Positions 47,029-55,443 of a stretch of DNA of 64,000 nt are shown piece by piece. The notes beneath the pieces are model-generated. The model did no database searches. It had not been told where the DNA came from and was given only the letters and a program-made list of their open reading frames with translations. The DNA is from JAEUQQ01 sp963697285 (lineage in GTDB: Bacteria; Acidobacteriota; Vicinamibacteria; Vicinamibacterales; JAFNAJ01): positions 930,001 through 994,000 of the forward strand of contig CAVONI010000012.1 in the NCBI GenBank assembly GCA_963697285.1, read 5' to 3'. The stretch's first letter is position 1; each line of letters opens with the position of its first letter. Made by a program: the position numbers and the translations under genes.

Positions 47029-47777
47029 CGGATCCGGGTCGCGCGGGTGATTCGGCGTACCGGGCCGCACTGGGGTGCGGCCCCGTACTTCTTGGCGGGC
47101 GCCTTCGGCGCGGGGCCGGGGACGTATTCAATCTGCACGTTGCTGACGACGGCGATGGGACGTCCGGGCGAGGCGTAGTTCTCGATCCCGTCGAGGGTCT
47201 TGACGGTGAGCTTCTCGCCCACCAGGCTGACCTCGGTGACCTCGGGTGCCAGCGTCAGCACGATCGTCTCCGACCCGATCGGCGCCACGGCCTTCACGCC
47301 GCCGGTGGCCGAGCCGCCCGAGATGCGATCGAGCAGGTCCTTCGCCGTGCGGAACTGGCTGTTCACCACGCCACGTCCCAGCACGAATCCGTCCATCGAC
47401 GCGACGATGATGGTGGCCGTGTAGTCGGCGAACGCGCGGCCCGACTTCACCAGCTGCTCCGAGTAGGTGTGACGGTTGTGGAGATCGAAGATCAGCGTGG
47501 TCTCGCCCTTGTGCGGCGGGATCGTGATGCGAACGCCGTCTGGCGCGTTGCGGCTCGTCAGCACGTCGCAGAATTGGAGCTTCGACGCGACGCCCGCCCC
47601 CAACTGCGCCGGGCACGCGACCACGGCAGGCTCGAGCTTCTTCTTCGTCGCGGCAGGTTTGGTCGCCGTCTTCTTCGCCGGCGCCTTCTTGGTCGTGGTG
47701 CGCTTGCGCGTCTGGGCGTCGAACGACGCGGTCAGCAGCAGCATGACGGCAACGAACGTGGCGAACCGGCGAAACAT
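46944..47777 (-). CDS. Hypothetical exported protein extended through a REP element
   Basis: Signal peptide (MFRRFATFVAVMLLLTASFD), a Lys/Ala/Thr-rich linker (TTTKKAPAKKTATKPAATKKK), then a beta-rich domain of unknown family (LIFDLHNRHTYSEQ, TVKTLDGIENYASPGRPIAV). The natural end is probably residue 230 (KAPAKK). The next codon lies in the first bases of a REP element, where the usual GTAGGGG reads GTACGGGG, so TAG has become TAC and translation continues for about 47 residues through the REP and 85 bases antisense into the M20 gene. Confidence 0.7.
   Translation of the reverse strand: MFRRFATFVAVMLLLTASFDAQTRKRTTTKKAPAKKTATKPAATKKKLEPAVVACPAQLGAGVASKLQFCDVLTSRNAPDGVRITIPPHKGETTLIFDLHNRHTYSEQLVKSGRAFADYTATIIVASMDGFVLGRGVVNSQFRTAKDLLDRISGGSATGGVKAVAPIGSETIVLTLAPEVTEVSLVGEKLTVKTLDGIENYASPGRPIAVVSNVQIEYVPGPAPKAPAKKYGAAPQCGPVRRITRATRIRYCAGGVALTVGYVIPSCSRYVEYFVGS
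47060..47088 (-). repeat. REP-like element with one-base insertion
   Basis: On the minus strand GTACGGGGCCGCACCCCAGTG; compared with other copies a C is inserted after GTA. Lies between two convergent genes. Confidence 0.85.
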
Positions 47778-47902
47778 CCGGGGATTATACCCTCCGATTC
47801 CGCAGTATCGGCTGCGCGCACGTTCGCCGCCGCAAGGGTGACAACGGCCATGTGACAGCCGTCATACCGTTGCCGCGCGCAGGCTCCTATCGTGTAAGGC
47901 AG

Positions 47903-47931
47903 GGTGACCGCTTCCAAGGCGGCGGGTCACC
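47903..47931. promoter_or_regulatory. Dyad upstream of the DUF438 gene
   Basis: GGTGACC at 47903-47909 and GGTCACC at 47925-47931 form a perfect 7-base inverted repeat 18 bases before the ATG. Could be an operator or a leader hairpin. Confidence 0.4.
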
Positions 47932-47948
47932 GGCACCGAGGACCTACG

Positions 47949-49506
47949 ATGAGCGAACTGATCGACAACCGGGCGCAGCGCATTGCCACCCTGAAGAGCA
48001 TCATCCTGCACCTGCACCAGGGAGGCTCGGCAGACGAGGTGCGACAGCGGCTCGCGTCGCTCGTGCACCAGGTGGATGCGACGGAAGTCGCGGCCATGGA
48101 ACAGCAACTGATGGCCGATGGCATGAGCGTCGACGAGGTGCGGTCGATGTGCGACCTGCACGCCGAGGTGATGCGCGACGCGATGGCGCCGCTGCAGATT
48201 CGCCCGAGCGTCGTGCCCGGGCATCCCGTCGACACGTTCCAGCGCGAAAACGTGGCCCTGCGAGACGCGATCGCCGACGTGCGCAGGTCGATCGACGCGC
48301 TCGCGGGCGCCACCGGGGCTGACGAACTCACCGAGGCGCGCAACGCCGCGCGCGCCCAGCTCAACGCGCTGTTCGACGTCGAGAAGCACTACCGCCGCAA
48401 GGAGGAACTGCTCTTCCCCGCCCTCGAGCGCCACGGCATCACCGGCCCGTCGAAGGTCATGTGGGCGAAAGACGACGAGGTGCGGGCGGCGCTGTCGACG
48501 TTCGCCGGCGCTGCTCGCGCTGGATGTCGTCAGCCGCGATGGCTGGCTGGCCGCCGTGCGCGAGGGCCTGGCGCAGGCGATGCAGGGTCTCGAGGGCATG
48601 ATCGACAAGGAAGAGCGGATCCTCTTTCCCATGGCGCTCGACACGCTCACGCGCGACGAGTGGGGACTCGTCTGGCACGAGTCGCCTCGCGTCGGATGGT
48701 GCCTCGTCGAGCCGCGTGCGGGCTACACGCCACCCACCTCGTCCACTCCACGCAACATGCTCGATGCGCCCGCCGGTCACGCCATCCTGCTGCCGACCGG
48801 CCACGTCACCGTCGAGCAACTCGGCGCCGTGCTGCACACGCTACCGGTCGACCTCACCTTCGTGGACACCGACGACCGCGTGGCGTTCTACTCCGAGGGC
48901 CCCGAGCGCATCTTCTCGCGCAGCCGGGCCGTCATTGGCCGCAAGGTCCAGCACTGTCATCCGCCCCGGAGCGTCGCCGTCGTCGACCGCATCCTCGACG
49001 ACTTCCGCGCGGGCCGCCAGTCGACGGCGGAGTTCTGGATCGAGATGCGCGGGCGCTTCATCCACATCCGCTACTTCGCCGTGCGGAACAAGGACGCGGA
49101 GTACATGGGGTGCCTCGAGATGACACAGGACGTGACGAAGATCCGTGCCCTGCAGGGCGAGCGTCGCCTGCTGGCCTACGAGGATGACTCGGCGCCCGCG
49201 CCGGTGTCGATGCCCGACGCCGCGCCGCTGCCGCCACCCGAAGCCACGACAGCGCCGGCACCGGCGGTCAATGCCGCGCTGATCGTCAGGATCGTCGATG
49301 CCGACGAGATGCTCGCCACCGGCACGCATCCGCTGAACCTGGTGCAGGAGGGTGCCGCAACGCTACGTCACGGCCAGGCGCTGGCGGTCGACAGCAGCTT
49401 CGTGCCGAAGCCGCTGATTGACATGCTCGGGAACGGTGGCTACGAAGTCACGATGACCAGGGCTCCCGACGGACGCCACCGCACGGTGGTCCGCCGCCGC
49501 GGATAG
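47949..49506 (+). CDS. DUF438/hemerythrin/PAS protein (one frameshift)
   Basis: Begins with a DUF438 domain (RIATLKSIILHLHQGGSADEVRQRL). A hemerythrin-like four-helix segment follows (EKHYRRKEELLFPALERHG, MIDKEERILFPMALDTL) with the His/Glu pattern for a di-iron or haem site. Next is a PAS-type domain (TFVDTDDRVAFYSEGPERIF, GRFIHIRYFAVRNKDAEYMG) and last a DUF2249-like C-terminal domain (ALIVRIVDADEML, YEVTMTRAP). The frame changes near 48500-48512 within the hemerythrin region; both halves are coding. Such proteins are linked to oxygen or nitric oxide sensing. Confidence 0.82.
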
Positions 49507-49514
49507 AACGGGGC

Positions 49515-49560
49515 GGGCCGCACTGGGGTGCGGGCGGGCCGCGCGGGGCGCGGCCCCTAC
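49515..49560 (-). repeat. One and a half REP-like elements
   Basis: GGGCCGCACTGGGGTGCGG is followed by GGGCCGCGCGGGGCGCGGCC and CCTAC. The TAG stop of the transporter gene (minus strand, 49557-49559) lies within this element. Confidence 0.85.
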
Positions 49561-50783
49561 GTGAGCCACCACACGCCGACCGCCATCGTCAGGATGGTGA
49601 CCGGGGCGCCGACCTTCAGATAGTCGACGAACGAGAATCCCTCGCCGTGTCGCCGCGCCCCCTCGAGGACGATCAGGTTGGCGATCGATCCGAGCAGCGT
49701 GAGGTTGCCGGCCAGGGTGCTCGACATCGCGAGCGCCAGCCACGCCGTGTGCGGATCGGCGAGTTGCGGCACCACCTTCGTGAAGATCATCACCGCCGGC
49801 ACGTTGCTGATCGCGTTCGACAGGATCGCCGACACGACGCTGAGGCTCCACACCTGCGCGATGCCGATGGCCGACAACTGCGCGAAGAACCAGTCGTCGA
49901 GCCCCGCGAGTTCGGCCCCTGCCACGACCACGAAGAGGCCGACGAAAAGCATCAGCAGGTCCCAGTCGATCTGCCGGTAGATCTTCTCGGGCTTGACGCG
50001 CCGGGTGAGCAGGAGGATCGCCGCCGCTGCAGCGGCGACCTTGGCCGGTTCGTAGCCCATCAGGAAGGCCGCCAGCACGCCCGCCGACACCGTCAGGGCC
50101 TTGGCCATCATCGCGCGATGCACCGGGCGCGGTCCGCGCACCGCCACGTCATCCAGCGGCGTCCGCTTCAGGTCGCCGCGGAACATCCACCAGATCAGCG
50201 CCACGTCGATGACCAGGCCGATGAGCGCCACCGGCGCGAGCGACGTCGAGAACTCGCGGTAGCCGATGCGCGAGACGCTGGCGATGAGCATGTTCTGCGG
50301 GTTGCCCGTGATGGTGGCCACGCTGCCGATGTTCGACGCGGTGGCCAGACCGAGCAGGTACGGCAGCGGTGCGTGCCCGCGCGCGCGCGCCACCTCGATC
50401 ACGATGGGCGTGAAGACGAGGCAGATGGTGTCGTTGACGAACAGGGCCGAGAGGATGCCGCTGGCGAAGACCACGGCGGCGAGCAGTGCGAGCGGATGGT
50501 GCAGGCGCACGGCGATCGCGCGCGCGAGCGTGGTGAAGAAACGCGCCAGGTGCAGGTGCGCGATGACCACCATCATCCCGAACAGCAGCATGAGGGTGCG
50601 GTAGTCGATCGCGTTCCACGCGTCGGCGAGCGGCAGGCCGCCCACCTCGATCATCAGGATCGCGCCGATGATGGCGGCGCCCGTGCGATCGAGGCGCAGC
50701 GGCGGGAGGCGTCCCACCGCGATGACGGCATACGTGGCGACAAAGATGACCGTCGCGACGAGCGCGGGAGCGGCGGGAGGCAC
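49557..50783 (-). CDS. SLC13/ArsB-NhaD superfamily transporter
   Basis: 408 residues with about eleven membrane helices. Two inverted halves each carry a re-entrant Asn/Ser motif: FVNDTICLVFTPIVIEVAR and ATASNIGSVATITGNPQNMLIA in the first half, SNAISNVPAVMIFTKVVP and LAGNLTLLGSIANLIVLE in the second. The pattern matches the ion transporter superfamily (ArsB, NhaD, anion transporters); the ion is not determined. It starts from a GTG at 50783. The stop codon TAG is part of a REP element. Confidence 0.87.
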   Translation of the reverse strand: MPPAAPALVATVIFVATYAVIAVGRLPPLRLDRTGAAIIGAILMIEVGGLPLADAWNAIDYRTLMLLFGMMVVIAHLHLARFFTTLARAIAVRLHHPLALLAAVVFASGILSALFVNDTICLVFTPIVIEVARARGHAPLPYLLGLATASNIGSVATITGNPQNMLIASVSRIGYREFSTSLAPVALIGLVIDVALIWWMFRGDLKRTPLDDVAVRGPRPVHRAMMAKALTVSAGVLAAFLMGYEPAKVAAAAAAILLLTRRVKPEKIYRQIDWDLLMLFVGLFVVVAGAELAGLDDWFFAQLSAIGIAQVWSLSVVSAILSNAISNVPAVMIFTKVVPQLADPHTAWLALAMSSTLAGNLTLLGSIANLIVLEGARRHGEGFSFVDYLKVGAPVTILTMAVGVWWLT

Positions 50784-50807
50784 GCGTCAGGCCATGGCGT
50801 GCGCGGC

Positions 50808-50833
50808 GGGACGCATCACGGATGCGCCCCTAC
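50808..50833 (-). repeat. REP-like element, variant arm
   Basis: On the minus strand GTAGGGGCGCATCCGTGATG CGTCCC: same GTAGGGGC head with a different stem. Its TAG is the folE stop. Confidence 0.75.
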
Positions 50834-51438
50834 GGCTTGATGAGGTTGAGGAACTCGCTGCGGGTGCGGGCGTCCTGCCTGAACAGGCCCAGCATCGCCG
50901 ATGTCATGGCATACGAGTTCTGCTTCTCGACACCGCGCATCGCCATGCAGAGGTGCGTCCCCTCCATGACGACGGCGACGCCCAGCGGATCGATCTTGTC
51001 CTTGATGCACTCGGCGATCTCGTTGGTCAGGCGCTCCTGGACCTGCAGGCGCCGCGCGAAGACGTCGACGATGCGCGGGATCTTCGAGAGACCGATGACC
51101 TTGGTCCGCGGCACGTAGGCCACGTGACACTTGCCGAAGAACGGCAGGAGGTGATGTTCGCACAGGCTGTAGAAGTCGATGTCCTTGACGATCACCATCT
51201 CGCTGTAGTCCACTTCGAACAGCGCGCCATTGATGACGGCATCGATGTTCTCGGTGTACCCGCTGGTGAGGAACCGCAGCGACTTGTTGACGCGGCTGGG
51301 CGTGTCGATCAGGCCGTCGCGATCCGGGTTCTCACCGAGCTCGAGCAGCATGCGGCGCACGAGATCCTGCATGGCGGCATTGTATCGCGCCGTTGTCACG
51401 GTCGGGGTACTGGCGGCGGTGGGTGTAAGCGTCTCCAT
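50830..51438 (-). CDS. folE: GTP cyclohydrolase I
   Basis: Converts GTP to dihydroneopterin triphosphate, first step of folate/pterin synthesis. The core is complete: LIDTPSRVNKSL, VKDIDFYSLCEHHLLPFFGK with zinc Cys and His, YVPRTKVIGLSKIPRIVDVF, RLQVQERLTNEIA, GVAVVMEGTHLCMAMRGVEK with the second zinc Cys. 202 residues. The ATG at 51438 faces the TPR gene start within two bases. The stop TAG lies in the adjoining REP. Confidence 0.96.
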   Translation of the reverse strand: METLTPTAASTPTVTTARYNAAMQDLVRRMLLELGENPDRDGLIDTPSRVNKSLRFLTSGYTENIDAVINGALFEVDYSEMVIVKDIDFYSLCEHHLLPFFGKCHVAYVPRTKVIGLSKIPRIVDVFARRLQVQERLTNEIAECIKDKIDPLGVAVVMEGTHLCMAMRGVEKQNSYAMTSAMLGLFRQDARTRSEFLNLIKP

Positions 51439-52243
51439 GTTTCACATAGATGCCGTTCCGGCTGCCTGCGGTTCGACACTCACCTCCCCGGCGGCGAATC
51501 CGGGCCGGCCCGCGACAGGATGGACTGCGCCCATGTCCCCCGCCCAGCCCGACGACCCCGCCCAGCCCGACGACGCCGGCGACCCCGATGCCCTCTACGC
51601 CCGGCGCGACGATCTCGCCGCGGCCCGCCGCGCTGCCGACCTGTGGGCGTCACGTGCCAGGACGAACCCCGCTGACTTCGAGAGCACGTGGAAAGGCGCC
51701 CGTGCCCTCTATTGGCTGGGCACGCACGGGCCGCAGCCACAGCGGCGGGCCGACCTCGAGCGAGGCGTCGCCGTTGCGAACGCGGCGATTGCCCTCCGGC
51801 CCGACGCGCCCGAGGGCTACTTCTGGATGGCCGCCAACATGGGTGCGCTGGCTGAATCGTTCGGGATCTCGCAGGGCATCAAGTACCGGAAACCGGTTCG
51901 GGCGGCCCTCGAGAAGGTGCTCGCCATCGATCCGGCCTTCCAGGACGGCTCGGCTGACCGCGCGCTCGGCCGCTGGTACTTCAAGGTGCCGGGGTTGTTC
52001 GGCGGCTCGAACGCGAAGTCGGAGGCGCACCTGCTGGCGTCGTTGAAATACAACCCGCAGAGCACGGCGAGCTTGTTCTTCCTCGCCGAGACCTACCTCG
52101 ACATGGGAAAGAAGGCCGAGGCCCGCGTCGCCTTGCAGCGCCTCGCCGACGCGCCAATCTCGACCGACTGGGGTCCCGAAGATCGCGAGTGGAAGGCGCG
52201 GGGAATGGCGCTGGCGCGCTCGGCCGGCCTGTCGGGACGCTGA
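51437..52243 (+). CDS. Tetratricopeptide-repeat protein
   Basis: Helical repeats from DPDALYARRDDLAAARRAADLW through AIALRPDAPEGYFWMAAN, YRKPVRAALEKVLAIDPAFQDG to ASLFFLAETYLDMGKKAEARVAL. Probably a periplasmic scaffold. The start is uncertain: ATG 51437 touches the folE start; ATG 51371 would add a signal-peptide-like N-terminus ending AVPAAC but overlaps folE by 68 bases; ATG 51533 lacks any signal. Contains a short PAQPDD duplication. Confidence 0.65.
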   Translation: MFHIDAVPAACGSTLTSPAANPGRPATGWTAPMSPAQPDDPAQPDDAGDPDALYARRDDLAAARRAADLWASRARTNPADFESTWKGARALYWLGTHGPQPQRRADLERGVAVANAAIALRPDAPEGYFWMAANMGALAESFGISQGIKYRKPVRAALEKVLAIDPAFQDGSADRALGRWYFKVPGLFGGSNAKSEAHLLASLKYNPQSTASLFFLAETYLDMGKKAEARVALQRLADAPISTDWGPEDREWKARGMALARSAGLSGR

Positions 52244-52309
52244 GAGTTCGCGCAGGGATGCGAGCAGTCCGACGTGCGGCGCGATTCGCGGGCGCGAGAC
52301 TGATCGTGG

Positions 52310-52753
52310 CTATTCGAGGGCGTCGATGTCAGCCAGGTCCTGTGGTCGGCCCGCGGCTCGCTTGTTGCGGAGGAACTCCCGGCGCCCGATGTAGGACACG
52401 GGTTCACGACCGAAGCGTCCAGCCACGCGGCCGTCCCACGCCTCGTCAAAGGTGACCCCGTCGATCAGGGTGATGAGGTCGATGCGATTGGGTGCCACGC
52501 CGAGTTGGACAATCTGACCGGGGCGAGAGAAGTCCTCTGGCGTCAGGCCAACGGCACCGAATCCGAACGCTTCCAGGCTCTTCACGATCCGGCTGGCGTT
52601 CTCGGGCGATGGCTCGACGAACACGTCGAGGGCCTTGGTGAAGCGAGGATGGCCGTGGAATGCGAGTGCGTGCCCGCCGACGAGGATGGCCCTAACGCCG
52701 TTCGCGTTGAACACGGCGAGCAGTTCTTCGAAGTCGCTCGATGGGTTGTCCAC
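52310..52753 (-). CDS. Nucleotidyltransferase-fold protein (DUF6036-like)
   Basis: 147 residues from GTG 52753. The fold signature is AILVGGHALAFHGHPRFTKALDVFVEPS; the motif normally reads T-K-D-L-D, so the first Asp of the DxD pair is Ala here. Then LEAFGFGAVGLTPEDF, GVAPNRIDLITLIDG and YIGRREFLRNKRAAGRPQDLADIDAL, the usual end. Such proteins form two-gene modules, often toxin-antitoxin-like, with a small upstream protein; one is present. Confidence 0.75.
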   Translation of the reverse strand: MDNPSSDFEELLAVFNANGVRAILVGGHALAFHGHPRFTKALDVFVEPSPENASRIVKSLEAFGFGAVGLTPEDFSRPGQIVQLGVAPNRIDLITLIDGVTFDEAWDGRVAGRFGREPVSYIGRREFLRNKRAAGRPQDLADIDALE

Positions 52754-52886
52754 TGGCCCTCGCCCACTCCTGGCGGAGCTCTTCCACGAGCGCGACCCGC
52801 GCATCAGGCGAGACGGTCGCCCAGAACTCACGGTTGGCGGTTCGCTCCTCGTCGAAGGACGCACACTTGCGAACCCAAATGGTCAT
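52692..52886 (-). CDS. Small partner of the nucleotidyltransferase gene
   Basis: 64 residues, MTIWVRKCASFDEERTANREFW, then VSPDARVALVEELRQEWAR. The N-terminal SFxEAxxxDRxxW-type pattern is common in short proteins directly upstream of DUF6036 genes. The C-terminus (IERLRRTARRVQRERR) looks out of frame and the gene overlaps the next by 62 bases, so a frameshift near 52750-52770 is likely. Confidence 0.55.
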   Translation of the reverse strand: MTIWVRKCASFDEERTANREFWATVSPDARVALVEELRQEWARASGQPIERLRRTARRVQRERR

Positions 52887-53078
52887 GGCGTGGTCGATTA
52901 TAGCTCCCGCAGACGGCTCGGACGCCGCACCCGGCGGCGCCCTGCCGATTCACGTTTGTTGCCCAGCGGTCGAACTACCCTTCGACTCAGTTGTGTTGCG
53001 TGCAGGTCACGTGCGAATCAACCTGACGGACGTGCCGGTTCGTTGTCTTGATGGCCTCAACACACGTGAGCTCAGGGT

Positions 53079-54074
53079 TTAATGAGCCGATCTGCGCCGC
53101 CGCGCGACGGTCACTGTAACTGCGAGCACGAGCAGCGACAGCGTCGCTGGTTCAGGTACCGCCGCGGCGAACGCGTTGCCCACCACACGGTGCGCGGCTG
53201 TCGTCGGGTGCACGGAATCCCAGAAGACGTATTCGTCCGGATTGGCACACTGCGAGACGATGCCACCACCGAGGCTTCCGATCAGGCATGGGTCGCCCGC
53301 GTTGGTGAAGCCGTACGCCGCGGGGTTCGCGTTGATGGCCGTCAGCAGCCCGAAGGTATCGAACGGCGTGATGTCGATGCCCGGAAGCAGGCTGAGGCCG
53401 TTCAGTGCGCTTTGCAGCCCCGCATTGAATCCCATCGTCAGCGCTCGCAGCCCGTCGGCCTGCGGCGGCGGCAGCCCCAGGCCGTACGGCGTCAGCGCAA
53501 GGTCGGGCATGTTGGGCACCAGGAAACGTCGCGCGCCGTTGCCGTACAACGTCATGACGGCCGTGGCGATGTTCGACACGGCATTGGCCGCCGTCGTCGG
53601 GCTTGCATTGATGAAGAAGTCGTTGGGACCGCCCCACACCACGAACAATGAACCCGCAGGGTCTGTCACGGGTCCGGCCAGCAGCGAGGTGAGCACCTGG
53701 TTCAGGATGCCGGTGTTCAACAACGCCGGCTGGCCGTAGGCCACGGCGGCGAAGTTGTCGGTCGTCACGGGAATGCTCGCGAAGGTCACGGGCCCCGTCG
53801 CGGCACCGAGCACGGCGTAGTTGGTGCCGGTGCCCGGAGCCGCTGGCGCGAGCGTCACGCCAAGCTGCGCAGCGAGAAACTCGACGGCGACGGGCCCGTT
53901 CGAGGCGCGCTGTGCGTAGGGAGACGGCGGGAACGCGCCGCCCGTCAGCAGGTAGCCACGTCCCTGGTCGGAGAGGCTGTCGCCGAAGACCGAGATCGAC
54001 GTAATCGGTGCGGCCAGGGCGAGTGCGGGAAGCAGGACGATCAGTAGGACCAGTGCAGGCAGTCGTTTCCACAT
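53079..54074 (-). CDS. PEP-CTERM GDSL/SGNH esterase
   Basis: 331 residues. Signal peptide (PALVLLIVLLPALALAAP). SGNH blocks: ISVFGDSLSDQGRGY with the nucleophile Ser, GTGTNYAVLGA, VVWGGPNDFFINAS with Asn, and FWDSVHPTTAAH with Asp and His. The C-terminus is VPEPATLSLLVLAVTVTVAR and RRRR, a complete PEP-CTERM sorting signal. A strong GGAGGTGAG site precedes the ATG at 54074. No exosortase is in the window. Confidence 0.92.
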   Translation of the reverse strand: MWKRLPALVLLIVLLPALALAAPITSISVFGDSLSDQGRGYLLTGGAFPPSPYAQRASNGPVAVEFLAAQLGVTLAPAAPGTGTNYAVLGAATGPVTFASIPVTTDNFAAVAYGQPALLNTGILNQVLTSLLAGPVTDPAGSLFVVWGGPNDFFINASPTTAANAVSNIATAVMTLYGNGARRFLVPNMPDLALTPYGLGLPPPQADGLRALTMGFNAGLQSALNGLSLLPGIDITPFDTFGLLTAINANPAAYGFTNAGDPCLIGSLGGGIVSQCANPDEYVFWDSVHPTTAAHRVVGNAFAAAVPEPATLSLLVLAVTVTVARRRRSAH

Positions 54075-54219
54075 GGTGTGCTCACCTCCAGGAAATCCTG
54101 CGGCGCGCGATCCACCCGGCTGACCCCGTGTCTGCGTCAACGCGCACAACCGAGCAACAGCGCGCTAGCAGCCTACCACCTCCATCTCACGTCGGAAAGG
54201 TCATCCACTCGCCGTCCCC

Positions 54220-55257
54220 TCAGCGGCGTTTCGCGAGGATGTCTGCCAGGATCACGCGGTCGATCTGCCCGTCCATCCTGACGCGGACGTCGTAGTTCTC
54301 CCAGTACATGAAGTCGCGCAGCGCCGCGAGAAAGACCTGGTCTGCCTGGCCGCGGGGCGCATCGAGCCATTTCTTCGTTGCGCCCACGGGTTCGCGCAGC
54401 AGGATTGGTTCCAGTTGGCCCACGACGTCTGCCGAGATGGGCACCAGATCCTGCGGCTCGCTTGGGAAGAAATGGAGTTTGTGAAGCACGAGCAGCCGAT
54501 CGAGTTCAGCGATGGGGTCGGCCGCATCGTAGACGCGGAGGTCGATGAAGCGATCGTTTGCGCCGAGGTATCCCCCGCCGGCCCTGACCACCAGCAGCGC
54601 GGCCGACTGCATCCCACGCTTGTCGCCTCCGCCCGCCTGCCCGGCCCTGAGCGCAGCCATCAGCCGGTCGGCCAGCGCGCCCTGGCTGCGTTCGAACGAC
54701 TCGGCCATGTTCCGCACGGTCTGGTCAGAGACCATGATGTTGGCCTGCGCGGCGTACTCACGTCCGACAATCACGTCGCCCTTCGCACCGGGGCGCCCGC
54801 CCGGCGCGCCTCCAACGCGGCCACCCGCCCAGTCGAATGTCTGCCCCCCGGTGAAGCTCGCAGAGCCCCCGCGGGCATCGACGACCCCGACCTGCCGGTC
54901 CTGCAGGCTCGTGTCACTTCGCATCACGATGCGCAGGGCCTCCTCGGCGCTGGCGCCGCGCGCCATCAACTCGAGTCCGCGCTCACCGTAGGCCGTGTTG
55001 GCCAGGCTCTGCGTCGCGACCGCCCCGACACCGGCAATCGCCCACGGGACGATGCCGCCGACGTTGGGGAACTTCGACTGCACCGCGACACCCAGGTCGC
55101 CGGTGACCGGGTCGCGCGCGACGATGCTGTAGGTGTGGGCGAGCTTCTGGAAGTGAGCGGGCGCGGGCTGCGCGGATTGCGCCAGGAGCGGAAGCGTCGG
55201 GAGGAACAGGAGCGCGCAGAGCGCGGATGCGGTGAGCGGGACGCGGCTGGTTCGCAT
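54220..55257 (-). CDS. DUF1028 Ntn-hydrolase-like exported protein
   Basis: 345 residues. Signal peptide (ALCALLFLPTLPLLAQS). DUF1028 core: HTYSIVARDPVTGDLGVAVQSKFPNVGGIVPWA, GVGAVATQSLANTAYGERGLELM, DRQVGVVDARGGSASFTG and AAQANIMVSDQTVRNMAESF, then DKRGMQSAALLVVRAGGGYLG. The extra C-terminal 90 residues resemble the peptidoglycan-binding-like tail found in some members. Activity is not established for the family. Confidence 0.88.
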   Translation of the reverse strand: MRTSRVPLTASALCALLFLPTLPLLAQSAQPAPAHFQKLAHTYSIVARDPVTGDLGVAVQSKFPNVGGIVPWAIAGVGAVATQSLANTAYGERGLELMARGASAEEALRIVMRSDTSLQDRQVGVVDARGGSASFTGGQTFDWAGGRVGGAPGGRPGAKGDVIVGREYAAQANIMVSDQTVRNMAESFERSQGALADRLMAALRAGQAGGGDKRGMQSAALLVVRAGGGYLGANDRFIDLRVYDAADPIAELDRLLVLHKLHFFPSEPQDLVPISADVVGQLEPILLREPVGATKKWLDAPRGQADQVFLAALRDFMYWENYDVRVRMDGQIDRVILADILAKRR

Positions 55258-55443
55258 GGTGTCAACTCTCGCAGGCGCCTTCTGGCGCAGCATCGGGACG
55301 TGGGCGCGTGGCCACGGATCTTACACGACGGCCTGGCGATGCCAGCGACGGGCCAGGCGGAGGACGAACACGCGTGTGTGGCGCTATGCTTGAGACGTCT
55401 GCCCCCCGTAGCGAAACATGCGTGCTGCGCGAGGAGGCTCGCC

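Noticed and set aside
47778..47948. Definite FNR/CRP site upstream of the DUF438 gene
   Set aside because: The TGTGAC...GTCATA resemblance is weak and asymmetric, so it is mentioned only as a possibility.
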